DNA of 64,000 bases from contig NZ_KZ119600.1 of assembly GCF_002153425.1 (NCBI RefSeq), positions 4,671,608 to 4,735,607 on the forward strand, written 5' to 3'. The stretch comes from Litchfieldia alkalitelluris (lineage in GTDB: Bacteria > Bacillota > Bacilli > Bacillales > Salisediminibacteriaceae). A program made the position numbers and the translations under genes. The notes beneath the pieces were generated by a model, which saw only the letters and a program-made list of their open reading frames with translations, was not told the DNA's origin and did not search any database. This document shows, one piece after another, positions 45,994-54,337 of the stretch; positions within the stretch are counted from its first letter, which is position 1; each line of letters begins with the position of its first letter.

Positions 45994-46738
45994 GCTCTTA
46001 TCGACAGTTTTTCGTCTTCTTGCTTCAAATCTGTCGGTATCCTCTGCTCTTATCGACAGTTTTTCATTTCCTTGCTTCAAATCTGCCGGTATTCTTTGCT
46101 CTTATCGACAGTTTTTCAGTTCCTAGCTTCAATTCTGTCGGTATTCTTTGCTCTTATCGACAGATTTCTGATTTCAAACTTCAAATCTGTCGGTATTCAT
46201 ACCTCTTATCGACAGATTTCTGATTTCAAACTTCAAATCTGTCGGTATTCATACCTCTTATCGACAGTTTTGCATTTTCAAACTTCAAATCTGACGGTAT
46301 CCTCTCCTCTTATCGACAGTTTTTCGTTTTCAAACTTCAAATCTGTCGGTATTCTCTGCTCTTATCGACAGATTTCTGATTTCAAACTTCAAATCTGTCG
46401 GTATTCTCTGCTCTTATCGACAGATTTCTGATTTCAAACTTCAAATCTGTCGGTATTCTTTGCTCTTATCGACAGATTTCTGATTTCAAACTTCAAATCT
46501 GTCGGTATTCATACCTCTTATCGACAGTTTTGCATTTTCAAACTTCAAATCTGACGGTATCCTCTCCTCTTATCGACAGTTTTTCGTTTTCAAACTTCAA
46601 ATCTGTCGGTATTCTCTGCTCTTATCGACAGATTTCTGATTTCAAACTTCAAATCTGTCGGTATTCATACCTCTTATCGACAGTTTTGCATTTTCAAACT
46701 TCAAATCTGCCGGTATTCATACCTCTGATTTACACATT
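45994..46738 (+). repeat. 52-bp palindromic tandem array 5 (14 units)
   Basis: TTATCGACAG recurs every 52 bp from 45998 to 46674. Arms are CGACAGATTT / AAATCTGTCG or CGACAGTTTT with AAATCTGTCG. Blocks of several units are repeated as a set: the sequence from about 46200 to 46400 recurs from about 46510 to 46690, showing segmental duplication within the array. Lies between the convergent NERD and restriction genes. Confidence 0.95.
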
Positions 46739-46754
46739 TATACAATAAAGTAAA

Positions 46755-46785
46755 AGGGTTCCTCATTTTATTATGAGGAACCCAA
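46755..46785 (-). terminator. Terminator of the FokI-like gene
   Basis: GGGTTCCTCAT / ATGAGGAACCC perfect 11-bp stem with a 6-nt loop; on the minus strand it is followed by TTTTAC. About 90 bp after the nuclease stop. The stretch 46786-46872 is pyrimidine-rich on the plus strand and holds nothing else. Confidence 0.8.
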
Positions 46786-46872
46786 AATACCAAACTTCCA
46801 ACTTTCCAACTCACTAACCCACCAACCAACCGCCTATTCCCCCCCACTCCACTGCAGCCAGCAAAAAGCCAA

Positions 46873-48630
46873 TCAAAAAACTATTTCATCATTATTGAAT
46901 TTAGCAGCAACATCTTCTAATGTTATACTGCCGTCTTTAATTTTTTCTCCACCCAACAACAATTGCTCCACGCTCAAGACTGCGCCTTTACGCTTAGTTA
47001 GGTTACTTACACGTGTCAATTGCTTTTTGGTGTCACCCTTAAAATAGCCACTTACGAATAAAAACTTAAAGTCCGAAATAGAACTAGGATAAACCTTCCA
47101 CCATTCGTTAGGGTTTATGATAGCATCACGCTTATTGTTTTCATCTACATATCGTTGCATCTCATCTGCCTGGGAGATTGGTAAACTATAACCGTCTTTG
47201 TAAGCCTTCGTATCTAATATTATTCCATGATCTGCTCCTAAACCTTTCGTATAGAGAGCACCATCTGGTTTACGACTCCCCCCAAGGTGCTTTCCATGAT
47301 AGCCATACACTTCTTTAAAAAACTCGACTACCTTAAATTCCAGCAAACGATTTTGCTTGGAATCCTGTGCAATCTCTATTAACTCAATATATTCATGTGG
47401 CACATGTTTTAGCTTATGACGTAATTCGGCTTTCTTTTTCTCCATCTCACCTTTAACTAATCGTTCAGTCACGCCAAATTCAGGGATTTCAAATGGATGA
47501 ATAGTATCTTGGAGTTGAAAACCTTTCTTCGTCAAACTAATAAAAATACCAGAATTAATGAATCCTTTAACATCGTTCTCAATTGTTTCTTCCAACTCTT
47601 CAAAACCTAGTTCCTTTAATTTGCTTTGCATTTGAGCAGCTGTTATTGCTGAAGAACTTTTCATTAACAATGATAGTGTGTATGCACGCCTTGTCCTTAC
47701 GTAGACTCTATCATTAATGTTGGTAGCTAACATTTCCCAGTGTACACGCTTTGGTACTCGTACATGTTTACTTTTACCTTTTGCTCTCCTTAATACATCA
47801 AGACCTTCTTTTGTAATTTTAAACGCATGAGAGATATGCTCTTTTCTTGCAGAGCCTCCCACAGTTGAAACATCAAAGCTTTTGCGAGCTTGTGAAACGA
47901 GCCCCATCTTAGCTAGCCAGCCGGCAATCATTCGCGCATATTTATCTGCAGAACCTTCCCAGTCAGCACGAATTGAGTTTTTAGCTGAAGGTGGTGATGA
48001 AGGTGCATTGGCTAATGCATCTAAAAACAAGTTCTGTGGTAATGAAGTGAAACCACTTTCTCCACTAAAACCTAATTGCTTACCTAAATCAAATTTAGTT
48101 AAATGCTCGCCGTTTTCAAGCAATGTCAAAATTCGGATTGCAGGTGGATATGATGACAACGCATCAACAAGAATCCTTTTTTCAGTCTCTGAATCATCCT
48201 CAGACTGAGAATATTCCAAACCTATATCTGTAAGAGTGAATGAATCTGATGCCGAATCATATTCAAGAAAACCTAATGCATGTGCCCAGCGAACAAAACC
48301 ATCTGAAGACCAGTTATCAATATACCCTTTTTTATTCCCTTGGTCTTGAATTGCTGCTTGAATAATAGCATCACAAGGTGCGTTAGCTCGGACAGATGTA
48401 CCAGTACCAACTAACTCTTTATAGGAGTATTTCAATTCTGATCGGTTCATAGCACTAGATAAAGTATGAAGTACTTCTTTGTTTTTCACTAGATTAGGAA
48501 TTTTTATATCCTTAACCTCTTTATATACGTTTGCGTTTTTATCGAAAACTTGGACGGTACGTTTTAAATTCTCAAATTTTCCAGGATTCTGTATCCAACC
48601 AAATGTACGAATCACTCGTCTTGCCGCCAT
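46873..48630 (-). CDS. FokI-like type IIS restriction endonuclease
   Basis: 585 aa from ATG 48630 (GAGGTG upstream; FokI about 583). Recognition part: RTFGWIQNPGKFENLKR, YKELVGTGTSVRANAPCDAI, DNWSSDGFVRWAHALGF and NLFLDALANA, all strongly FokI-like. Cleavage domain: KHLGGSRKPDGALYTKG with the PD-(D/E)XK residues Asp, then Asp-Thr-Lys 17 residues later (FokI D450, D467, K469), and QADEMQRYVDEN carrying the FokI dimer-interface Asp and Arg (D483, R487) at the same relative positions. FokI cuts GGATG 9/13 nt away; conservation of the recognition domain makes GGATG likely here. The isoschizomer StsI (10/14) cannot be excluded. Downstream of its methyltransferase, as in the FokI system. Confidence 0.95.
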   Translation of the reverse strand: MAARRVIRTFGWIQNPGKFENLKRTVQVFDKNANVYKEVKDIKIPNLVKNKEVLHTLSSAMNRSELKYSYKELVGTGTSVRANAPCDAIIQAAIQDQGNKKGYIDNWSSDGFVRWAHALGFLEYDSASDSFTLTDIGLEYSQSEDDSETEKRILVDALSSYPPAIRILTLLENGEHLTKFDLGKQLGFSGESGFTSLPQNLFLDALANAPSSPPSAKNSIRADWEGSADKYARMIAGWLAKMGLVSQARKSFDVSTVGGSARKEHISHAFKITKEGLDVLRRAKGKSKHVRVPKRVHWEMLATNINDRVYVRTRRAYTLSLLMKSSSAITAAQMQSKLKELGFEELEETIENDVKGFINSGIFISLTKKGFQLQDTIHPFEIPEFGVTERLVKGEMEKKKAELRHKLKHVPHEYIELIEIAQDSKQNRLLEFKVVEFFKEVYGYHGKHLGGSRKPDGALYTKGLGADHGIILDTKAYKDGYSLPISQADEMQRYVDENNKRDAIINPNEWWKVYPSSISDFKFLFVSGYFKGDTKKQLTRVSNLTKRKGAVLSVEQLLLGGEKIKDGSITLEDVAAKFNNDEIVF

Positions 48631-48805
48631 ATAAATCACCTCTTCTTTATCAGGCTACCCTGAGTATAGATTTTGTTGTTTACTCCAACAAATAGAACTA
48701 ATAAAGTAATTTCATGCCCTATGGTGCCGATTAAATAAGCATGGAAGGACCTGTTATTTTTTAAATATTAACACATCATGTTTGAAAAAATCCGACTGAC
48801 TTAGG

Positions 48806-50896
48806 TCAATCGGAATAGTTCGTAATAAGGACTTCTTCACTTTCTCCTCGAGTCGTATTATGACTAGAGTTAGCATAATCATAATTTAGATAGTTGATAT
48901 GGTATTTTTTCGCCCATTCCAATAAAATGTGGTTTGTTTGTCCCTTGTGTTTCAGCACATTTGATAAGGCAAACCGGACTCCATTACCGTTTAAATCATC
49001 TAGTATTTGTAAAAGCTTGTACTCTTGGTCTTCATTCCAATCTTTAAAACCTCGATTGCCATCGTTATATGAGCCCGTTGTAATTAAGTAAGGGGGGTCA
49101 CAATATACGAAGTCACCTTTACTTAAATGATTATAATGAAATAAATCAAACTCTTCTGTTGAGAATTCAATGTTTTTACTATGAAGTGCTTCAATAAACC
49201 TTACTAATTTTAACTCGAGAGCTGGGGAAAACTGACTACGATTCCGCCCAAATGGGTTGTTATATTCTTGATTATTATTAAATCTAAATTGGTAATTAAA
49301 TGAGTAGCAAATTAAAGTATATAAGTCTAAAGGGTGCTTCGTTTGATTATAGTAATCTCGAAACTTCTTAAATCCTTCTTCATTTTCTTTTGAGAGATTG
49401 TACTCCTGTATCCTTTTGTGGATATGCTCTAAAACCTCATCAACGCGAAGACTTGCCATTTCTTTCAGGACACCAATTACAAAAGTATTAATATCATTTG
49501 CGATAATGCTATTTGCTTTTACATTAATGCCAACATTTAGGCCGCCTGCAAATAGGTCAACGAAAGTGTTTATATCCTCAGGAAATAAAGGGATTATTTG
49601 CTTTAAAAGCTTGTACTTCCCTCCAATATAATTTAGAGGACTTTTAATATATTCCTGTGCAGGGTATTTAGCTACCCTAACTGGAGGTCTCGGCAATGTT
49701 GCAACATTAGTAGTTGCTGAACCCGCGTCCACTTTAATTCCATTCATGCTAAATAGATCTAACTCTGTGTAGGATAATTCCGTCTGCTCAGAATGAATTT
49801 CCTCATTAGTATTGGCAGCACCTTCATTTTGATAAGCAGTTTCAAAAGCTCTATTACTTCTTACTAAAGGAATATCTTTCTGAATATAGAAAAGTAATTC
49901 ATTAAGGTTTGATTCCTCTTGTTTATGTTTACTCTTGTACTTTCGATATGGTATTTTGGCTAATTTATAGGTATCAGCTACACCGTGTTTCTTTAGTACT
50001 TGTTCGATGTCATCAACTGACATAAGGCCTTCCGTACTATAACTTACAATGATATGGCGAAATTTAGCTTTTTCAATAAGATCACTAAATACACCTAAGA
50101 CGTCTCTTTTTGAGCAGTATGCTGACTTGGCGTGTTCGTATGGTCGCAACCCTGTTTTTCCATAAATCTCTGGGTAATCATACCGCGCTATCGTTTCAAG
50201 TAAATGGTAATTAGAGATATATTGTCTGCTATTATATGGCGTATCAATATAAAGGACATCACCACGTACTCGCTCTATCACATCATTTGCATCTTCATTA
50301 AAACTTTTATTTGTGTAATAATTATCAGTCACTTCTAGTCGCTGTAGCTTTAGGTTACTTAAGGCTCTTTTATCCCAGTGCTTCAAGTAAGCTCCATAAG
50401 TCCCAGAAATGTTCGAGATAAATGGTATTGCTTCAATAAGTGTTGCTAAAATGTAAGCAAACTCTTTCTCATTGATTAAATTACTTTCTTTCCAACTATT
50501 AATTTGCTGACGAATGAAATCAATTCTACTAGCGTTTTCTACAGAAAAATACATTCGTTCACAACCATTATATGGTGAATAATGATGTGTAATAAAATAA
50601 TCTGGTTTAATCGTAATCTCTGCTGTTTCTAAATATTCTAGTGGGTCTGATATCCCATTCTGCTTTAGTTTTGAAAACTTAGGGATTTGGTTATTTTCAA
50701 TACGGGCTTTTTGTAGAATATAAGAGAAATATAAACTATCATTAGAATATATACAGTAGTCTTTTTTAAAATATTCCGCTACAGTACCTGTTCCAGAAAA
50801 CATGTCCATAAATACAGTAGGTGAATCCGTAATGTTTTCACTAATAAAGCTTTCTATGTTTGATAATAAATTTACCTTACTACCTATAAATCTCAT
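48806..50896 (-). CDS. FokI-type fused double adenine-N6 DNA methyltransferase
   Basis: 696 aa with two complete D12-class methyltransferase domains, one per strand of an asymmetric site. Domain 1: RFIGSKVNLL (motif X), MDMFSGTGTVA (motif I, residues 30-40), VLYIDTPYNSRQY (motif IV DTPY, 218-221). Domain 2: LNYIGGKYKLLKQI, FVDLFAGGLNVG (motif I, about 446-455), FVYCDPPYLIT (DPPY, 600-603). M.FokI (647 aa) has the same DTPY/DPPY layout; the extra length is mostly in the linker (about residues 345-415). Transcribed ahead of the nuclease gene. Two GGATG sites lie at its ribosome binding site. Confidence 0.94.
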   Translation of the reverse strand: MRFIGSKVNLLSNIESFISENITDSPTVFMDMFSGTGTVAEYFKKDYCIYSNDSLYFSYILQKARIENNQIPKFSKLKQNGISDPLEYLETAEITIKPDYFITHHYSPYNGCERMYFSVENASRIDFIRQQINSWKESNLINEKEFAYILATLIEAIPFISNISGTYGAYLKHWDKRALSNLKLQRLEVTDNYYTNKSFNEDANDVIERVRGDVLYIDTPYNSRQYISNYHLLETIARYDYPEIYGKTGLRPYEHAKSAYCSKRDVLGVFSDLIEKAKFRHIIVSYSTEGLMSVDDIEQVLKKHGVADTYKLAKIPYRKYKSKHKQEESNLNELLFYIQKDIPLVRSNRAFETAYQNEGAANTNEEIHSEQTELSYTELDLFSMNGIKVDAGSATTNVATLPRPPVRVAKYPAQEYIKSPLNYIGGKYKLLKQIIPLFPEDINTFVDLFAGGLNVGINVKANSIIANDINTFVIGVLKEMASLRVDEVLEHIHKRIQEYNLSKENEEGFKKFRDYYNQTKHPLDLYTLICYSFNYQFRFNNNQEYNNPFGRNRSQFSPALELKLVRFIEALHSKNIEFSTEEFDLFHYNHLSKGDFVYCDPPYLITTGSYNDGNRGFKDWNEDQEYKLLQILDDLNGNGVRFALSNVLKHKGQTNHILLEWAKKYHINYLNYDYANSSHNTTRGESEEVLITNYSD

Positions 50897-50903
50897 TTTT
50901 TCA

Positions 50904-50918
50904 CATCCTATAACATCC
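50904..50918 (-). promoter_or_regulatory. Paired GGATG sites at the methyltransferase ribosome binding site
   Basis: CATCC on the plus strand at 50904-50908 and 50914-50918 (GGATG on the coding strand), exactly 10 bp apart. The proximal one, AGGATGTG, is also the only Shine-Dalgarno-like sequence before the methyltransferase ATG. Confidence 0.6.
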
Positions 50919-50961
50919 TTATTACATTTTGCTTTATCACAATATAAAATGCAAGGATTTT

Positions 50962-50977
50962 CTATAAAGTTTTATAG
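50962..50977. promoter_or_regulatory. Perfect 16-bp palindrome between the divergent genes
   Basis: CTATAAA-GT-TTTATAG in the 130-bp region between the methyltransferase and the PD-(D/E)XK gene. A possible operator or overlapping -10 regions; no controller (C) protein gene is seen nearby. Confidence 0.4.
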
Positions 50978-51026
50978 TAGGAATAATTTGTAGGATATCG
51001 TTTCTTAAATTAAAGGGGGGTATCAG

Positions 51027-51569
51027 TTGCGAATACAGCAAGTATATCAATTAACTGAGGATTTAATAGAAGAAGCTAGACAGTACGCGGAATTATCTAA
51101 GGAGTTTACTTCGAACCGCCATGATTTTCATGAAGGCGGGTTAATTAATAAAAAGAAGAAAATGTACGAAGGTAAACTAGGAGAAAAGATATTTAAAATG
51201 TTTTTGTTGGAAAACAAAATAAACTTTGAAGAGGATAAAAGTAGTCATGAAGAAGCTGATTATTATGATTTCCTCTTACCTAATGGCTATAAAATTGATG
51301 TAAAAACACGTACTAAAGATTTTCATATACGTACATTAGAGTTAGTAGAACAATTTCAACAAAAACCTAAGGAAATATATGTATCAGTAAGACTATTTGA
51401 TAATTTGAGTACCGGCAGTATTATTGGCTGGGTCTCAAACAATGATATTCTTAGGATAAACAGGATAGAGAACCATGGTTATTTAGATAACTATACTATT
51501 TATGATAGAGAGCTTAGAGATATGAAGCAACTTTGGGACTTATGTCTAGTAAACTATAAAAGCAATTGA
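51027..51569 (+). CDS. Stand-alone PD-(D/E)XK nuclease-like protein
   Basis: 180 aa, TTG start after AAAGGGGGG. An N-terminal helical region is followed by EGKLGEKIFKMFLLENKI (Glu near 49/53), then YYDFLLPNGYKIDVKTRTK, giving Asp81 and Asp91-x-Lys93: the spacing and beta-strand context of the PD-(D/E)XK active site. The C-terminal part (EIYVSVRLF, then IIGWVSNNDIL) completes a compact nuclease-like fold. It faces the FokI-type methyltransferase gene. It may be a phage-type or accessory restriction nuclease. I do not recognise a named family. Confidence 0.65.
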   Translation: MRIQQVYQLTEDLIEEARQYAELSKEFTSNRHDFHEGGLINKKKKMYEGKLGEKIFKMFLLENKINFEEDKSSHEEADYYDFLLPNGYKIDVKTRTKDFHIRTLELVEQFQQKPKEIYVSVRLFDNLSTGSIIGWVSNNDILRINRIENHGYLDNYTIYDRELRDMKQLWDLCLVNYKSN

Positions 51570-51590
51570 CTTTTAAAAAGGTATGCTGCT

Positions 51591-51623
51591 CCCCCAGCAC
51601 GATGAAATTTCACCGTGCTGGGG
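51591..51623 (+). repeat. GC-rich hairpin repeat, copy 1
   Basis: CCCCAGCACG / CGTGCTGGGG perfect 10-bp arms around a 12-nt loop, just after the PD-(D/E)XK gene. It resembles the longer hairpins at 55525 and 56347 and may also end transcription, although no T-run follows. Confidence 0.6.
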
Positions 51624-51714
51624 ATTAGGAACTTTAAATCTAAGTTTGGAGTCACAAGAATGGCTAATGGAAACTGTGATGAGACTGTCAGTCGTCTCCT
51701 TTACTCATTAAGGA

Positions 51715-51759
51715 TTGACATCTAAAATTAACTATCATAATATGAATATATGTTCATAT
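51715..51759 (+). promoter_or_regulatory. Promoter with SmtB/ArsR-like operator ahead of the CzcO-like gene
   Basis: TTGACA (51715-51720), 17-nt spacer, TAATAT (51738-51743). The imperfect palindrome ATATGAATATATGTTCATAT (51740-51759, 18 of 20 symmetric) covers the -10 box and the expected start. TGAA-N6-TTCA is the type of site used by SmtB/CzrA metal sensors. Confidence 0.6.
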
Positions 51760-51781
51760 ATTAGCTTTTGGAGGGGATATA

Positions 51782-52825
51782 GTGAAATACGATATCGTTG
51801 TCATCGGAGCTGGCCAAGCTGGACTATCAATGGGATATTATTTAAAGCAAACCGATTTCTCATTTTTAATTATTGATAAAAATGATGAAATAGGTGAAGT
51901 ATGGTCAAATAGATATGATTCTCTAAAACTATTTACACCGAATGCTTATAATAACTTACCAGGTTTAGATATTGGAAATAACTTAGACGCGTATCCTACA
52001 AAAGATGATATAGCATATTATTTAAAAAGATATGTTCAGCATTTCTCATTACCTGTTCAATTGAGTACTGAAGTTTTATCTGTATGTCCGAATGAAATTG
52101 GCTTTAAAATAGTTACGGACCAGGGTGAATTAGAGGCAAAGAATATTGTTGTAGCTACAGGTCCATTTCAAAGTCCCTTTATACCTGATTTTGCTAATGA
52201 GTTGTCAAAAGATGTTTTACAACTACACTCATCACAATATAAAAATTCTAACCAGCTAATAGACGGTCCAGTTTTAGTAGTGGGCGGTGGAAATTCTGGT
52301 GCGCAAATTGCTGTGGAATTAGCTGAAGAACGAGAAGTTTATTTATCAGTTGGTCAAAAGATTAGATACTTACCTCAAAATCTTTTTAGTAAAAGTATTT
52401 TTTCATGGTTTGATAAATTAGGTATTTTATCTGTTGATGCCGAATCGAAATTAGGTCAATTTATTAAAAAAAAGCCTGATCCAATTTTTGGATATGAATT
52501 AAAGTCTCTAATCAAGAATGGGAAAGTGATGGTTAGACCAAGAACGAGGTCAGCAAATAACACAAACATTGAGTTTGAAGATGGAAATCATTTGAAAGTG
52601 ACTAACATTATATGGTCAACAGGCTTTCATGCCGACTATTCTTGGTTAAAAATTGATGATCTCTTTCATGAGAAAGGAATTCCAAAGCACCAAAGGGGGA
52701 TTACTGACATAAGAGGACTTTACTTCTTAGGATTGCCTTGGCAGTATAGAAGAGGTTCCGCATTATTACAAGGTGTTGGTTATGATGCGAAATATATATT
52801 TCAACATTTAATAAAGCATTATTAA
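51782..52825 (+). CDS. FAD-dependent oxidoreductase, CzcO-like
   Basis: 347 aa flavoprotein monooxygenase-like. FAD motif VVIGAGQAGLSMGYYL at the N-terminus, SNRYDSLKLFTPNAYNNLPG, NADP motif VLVVGGGNSGAQIAVELAE near residue 165, and IIWSTGFHADYSWL near the C-terminus. Resembles CzcO, a flavoprotein often linked to CzcD metal efflux in Firmicutes; reaction unknown. GTG start after GGAGGGG. The operator-like palindrome ahead of it would fit metal-responsive control, but neither the sensor nor a transporter is in the window. Confidence 0.82.
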   Translation: MKYDIVVIGAGQAGLSMGYYLKQTDFSFLIIDKNDEIGEVWSNRYDSLKLFTPNAYNNLPGLDIGNNLDAYPTKDDIAYYLKRYVQHFSLPVQLSTEVLSVCPNEIGFKIVTDQGELEAKNIVVATGPFQSPFIPDFANELSKDVLQLHSSQYKNSNQLIDGPVLVVGGGNSGAQIAVELAEEREVYLSVGQKIRYLPQNLFSKSIFSWFDKLGILSVDAESKLGQFIKKKPDPIFGYELKSLIKNGKVMVRPRTRSANNTNIEFEDGNHLKVTNIIWSTGFHADYSWLKIDDLFHEKGIPKHQRGITDIRGLYFLGLPWQYRRGSALLQGVGYDAKYIFQHLIKHY

Positions 52826-53131
52826 ATATTTCAATGATAAATAACAGTATCGCATGTTATAGAAGATTACTATTTAACCTTTTACAAACATATATCAATT
52901 CTTTACTATCATTTGATACTGGCGTTGTAAATAAATTTAATGTTTATCAAATAAAAATTTACCATATATACTGGTTTTATATGTTGCGCAGTATAGTTAA
53001 ATATGAAAAGACGATCACTTTGATTGTAATCGCCTTAAATGGTTATTGATCTGCAGTATGTTTGTAGCACATTTTAAATGAATTACTTTTCTTCATGCAC
53101 TTTATTCGTAGCTCAATCAGAAATATTGAAC
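52826..53131. other. Intergenic region, little content
   Basis: AT-rich gap between two convergent genes. The only structure I see is a weak hairpin, ACGATCAC ... GTAATCG, near 53011-53036. The 71-codon open frame here has no ribosome binding site or coding-like composition. Confidence 0.5.
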
Positions 53132-53995
53132 TTATTTTTCTACAAAAAACATAGAAATAGCGCCTAAACCCACATGGGTCCCAACCGATACTCCCATTTG
53201 CATAATATATATGTCTCCTGAAAATTCAGTTTCTAATTGAATTCTCGCTTTTAGGTTTTCGGCAACTTTAATATCTGATGTATATCCTATAATAATAAAG
53301 TCTGTCATCTCTTTGTTGTTTCTCTTCATAAACTCCTGTGTATAATGCTTTAGAACTCTTTTCAATCCCCGCTCCTTGCCAACTATGGCTCCTTTCCCAT
53401 CCTTCATAGACATAATTGGCTTCAGCATGAGGATCTTACCAATAAAGGCACTTGCATTAGTAAGCCTGCCGCTCTTTATTAGATGGTCTAAATCATCTAC
53501 AGATAGGAAATGTTTGATTTTTTTCTTATACTTTTCATTAAAAGCGACTATTTCATCAAACGTTGCTCCCTGTTCCCTCATCATCGCACTTTTTAAAACT
53601 AGCCAACCACTTCCATGGCTCATACACTTTGAATCAACTACATGTATCTTAACGTTTGATTCTGGACTTTCCTCATAAAAATAATCCTTAGCTAGTATTG
53701 CTGAATGATATGAACCGCTCGTACCACTAGACATACAAATACATAAAATTTCCTTAATACCATCTTCAACAGCCTCATTGATTATTTTCAAATACTCGGC
53801 TGGGCTTGGCATACCTGTGGTCGGAAACTCAGCCAGTGCTTCCATCATTCCATAGAAATCATCTGGTTGGATATCGATCCTGTCTTTATATGTTTTACCG
53901 TCTATATTTATGGTTAGAGGTGCTAAGCTGATATCGTACTTTTCCAGCACTTCATCAGACAAATCACATGTTGAATCAGCCATAATTTTTATCAT
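53132..53995 (-). CDS. DegV-family fatty-acid-binding protein
   Basis: 287 aa. The family binds fatty acids and, as FakB, hands them to the FakA kinase for phosphorylation. N-terminal IKIMADSTCDLSDEVL, then GMPSPAEYLKIINE (fatty-acid-binding TSxPS-like region), SSGTSGSYHSA, and C-terminal VSVGTHVGLGAISMFFVEK with the conserved GPG/GAI-type loop. TTGGAGG precedes the ATG. No FakA gene nearby. Confidence 0.92.
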   Translation of the reverse strand: MIKIMADSTCDLSDEVLEKYDISLAPLTINIDGKTYKDRIDIQPDDFYGMMEALAEFPTTGMPSPAEYLKIINEAVEDGIKEILCICMSSGTSGSYHSAILAKDYFYEESPESNVKIHVVDSKCMSHGSGWLVLKSAMMREQGATFDEIVAFNEKYKKKIKHFLSVDDLDHLIKSGRLTNASAFIGKILMLKPIMSMKDGKGAIVGKERGLKRVLKHYTQEFMKRNNKEMTDFIIIGYTSDIKVAENLKARIQLETEFSGDIYIMQMGVSVGTHVGLGAISMFFVEK

Positions 53996-54260
53996 GTATA
54001 AACCTCCAAGAATATATTGATTTATTTAATGATCACTTCTATTCGAGATAAATCTCCTTGTGGATGTTTATGAGGCAAAAAATTAAGTATAGGAATGAAA
54101 AGTATATTTCCAATGTCTTAACTATATTCTTATATATAAAGGGGTAATGAGCTTAACTATAAAATCAATTACTGTTTGTTTTATTGTTGTCATAAACTAA
54201 ATTATTAATCGATTTTTCTAACTAGCTCTTGTATCTTCTTGTAAAGGTGATGATGTTCGC
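53996..54260. other. Intergenic region without visible feature
   Basis: AT-rich sequence upstream of the minus-strand degV-type gene. No gene, repeat or convincing promoter was picked out. Confidence 0.5.
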
Positions 54261-54299
54261 TAAAAAAAGACCTACAGTCCAATTGACTGAAGGTCTTTC
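54261..54299 (-). terminator. Terminator of the LLM oxidoreductase gene
   Basis: GAAAGACCTTCAGTC - AATT - GGACTGTAGGTCTTT on the minus strand (one mismatch), running into TTTTTTT. Confidence 0.88.
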
Positions 54300-54337
54300 A
54301 CTAATGATCGAAGTTGCAGCGGATTTCTTCCCTGACA

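Noticed and set aside
46020-46748. Open frames in array 5
   Set aside because: Repeat-derived, as in the other arrays.
52834-53049. 71-codon frame between the CzcO-like and DegV genes
   Set aside because: No ribosome binding site; composition not protein-like.
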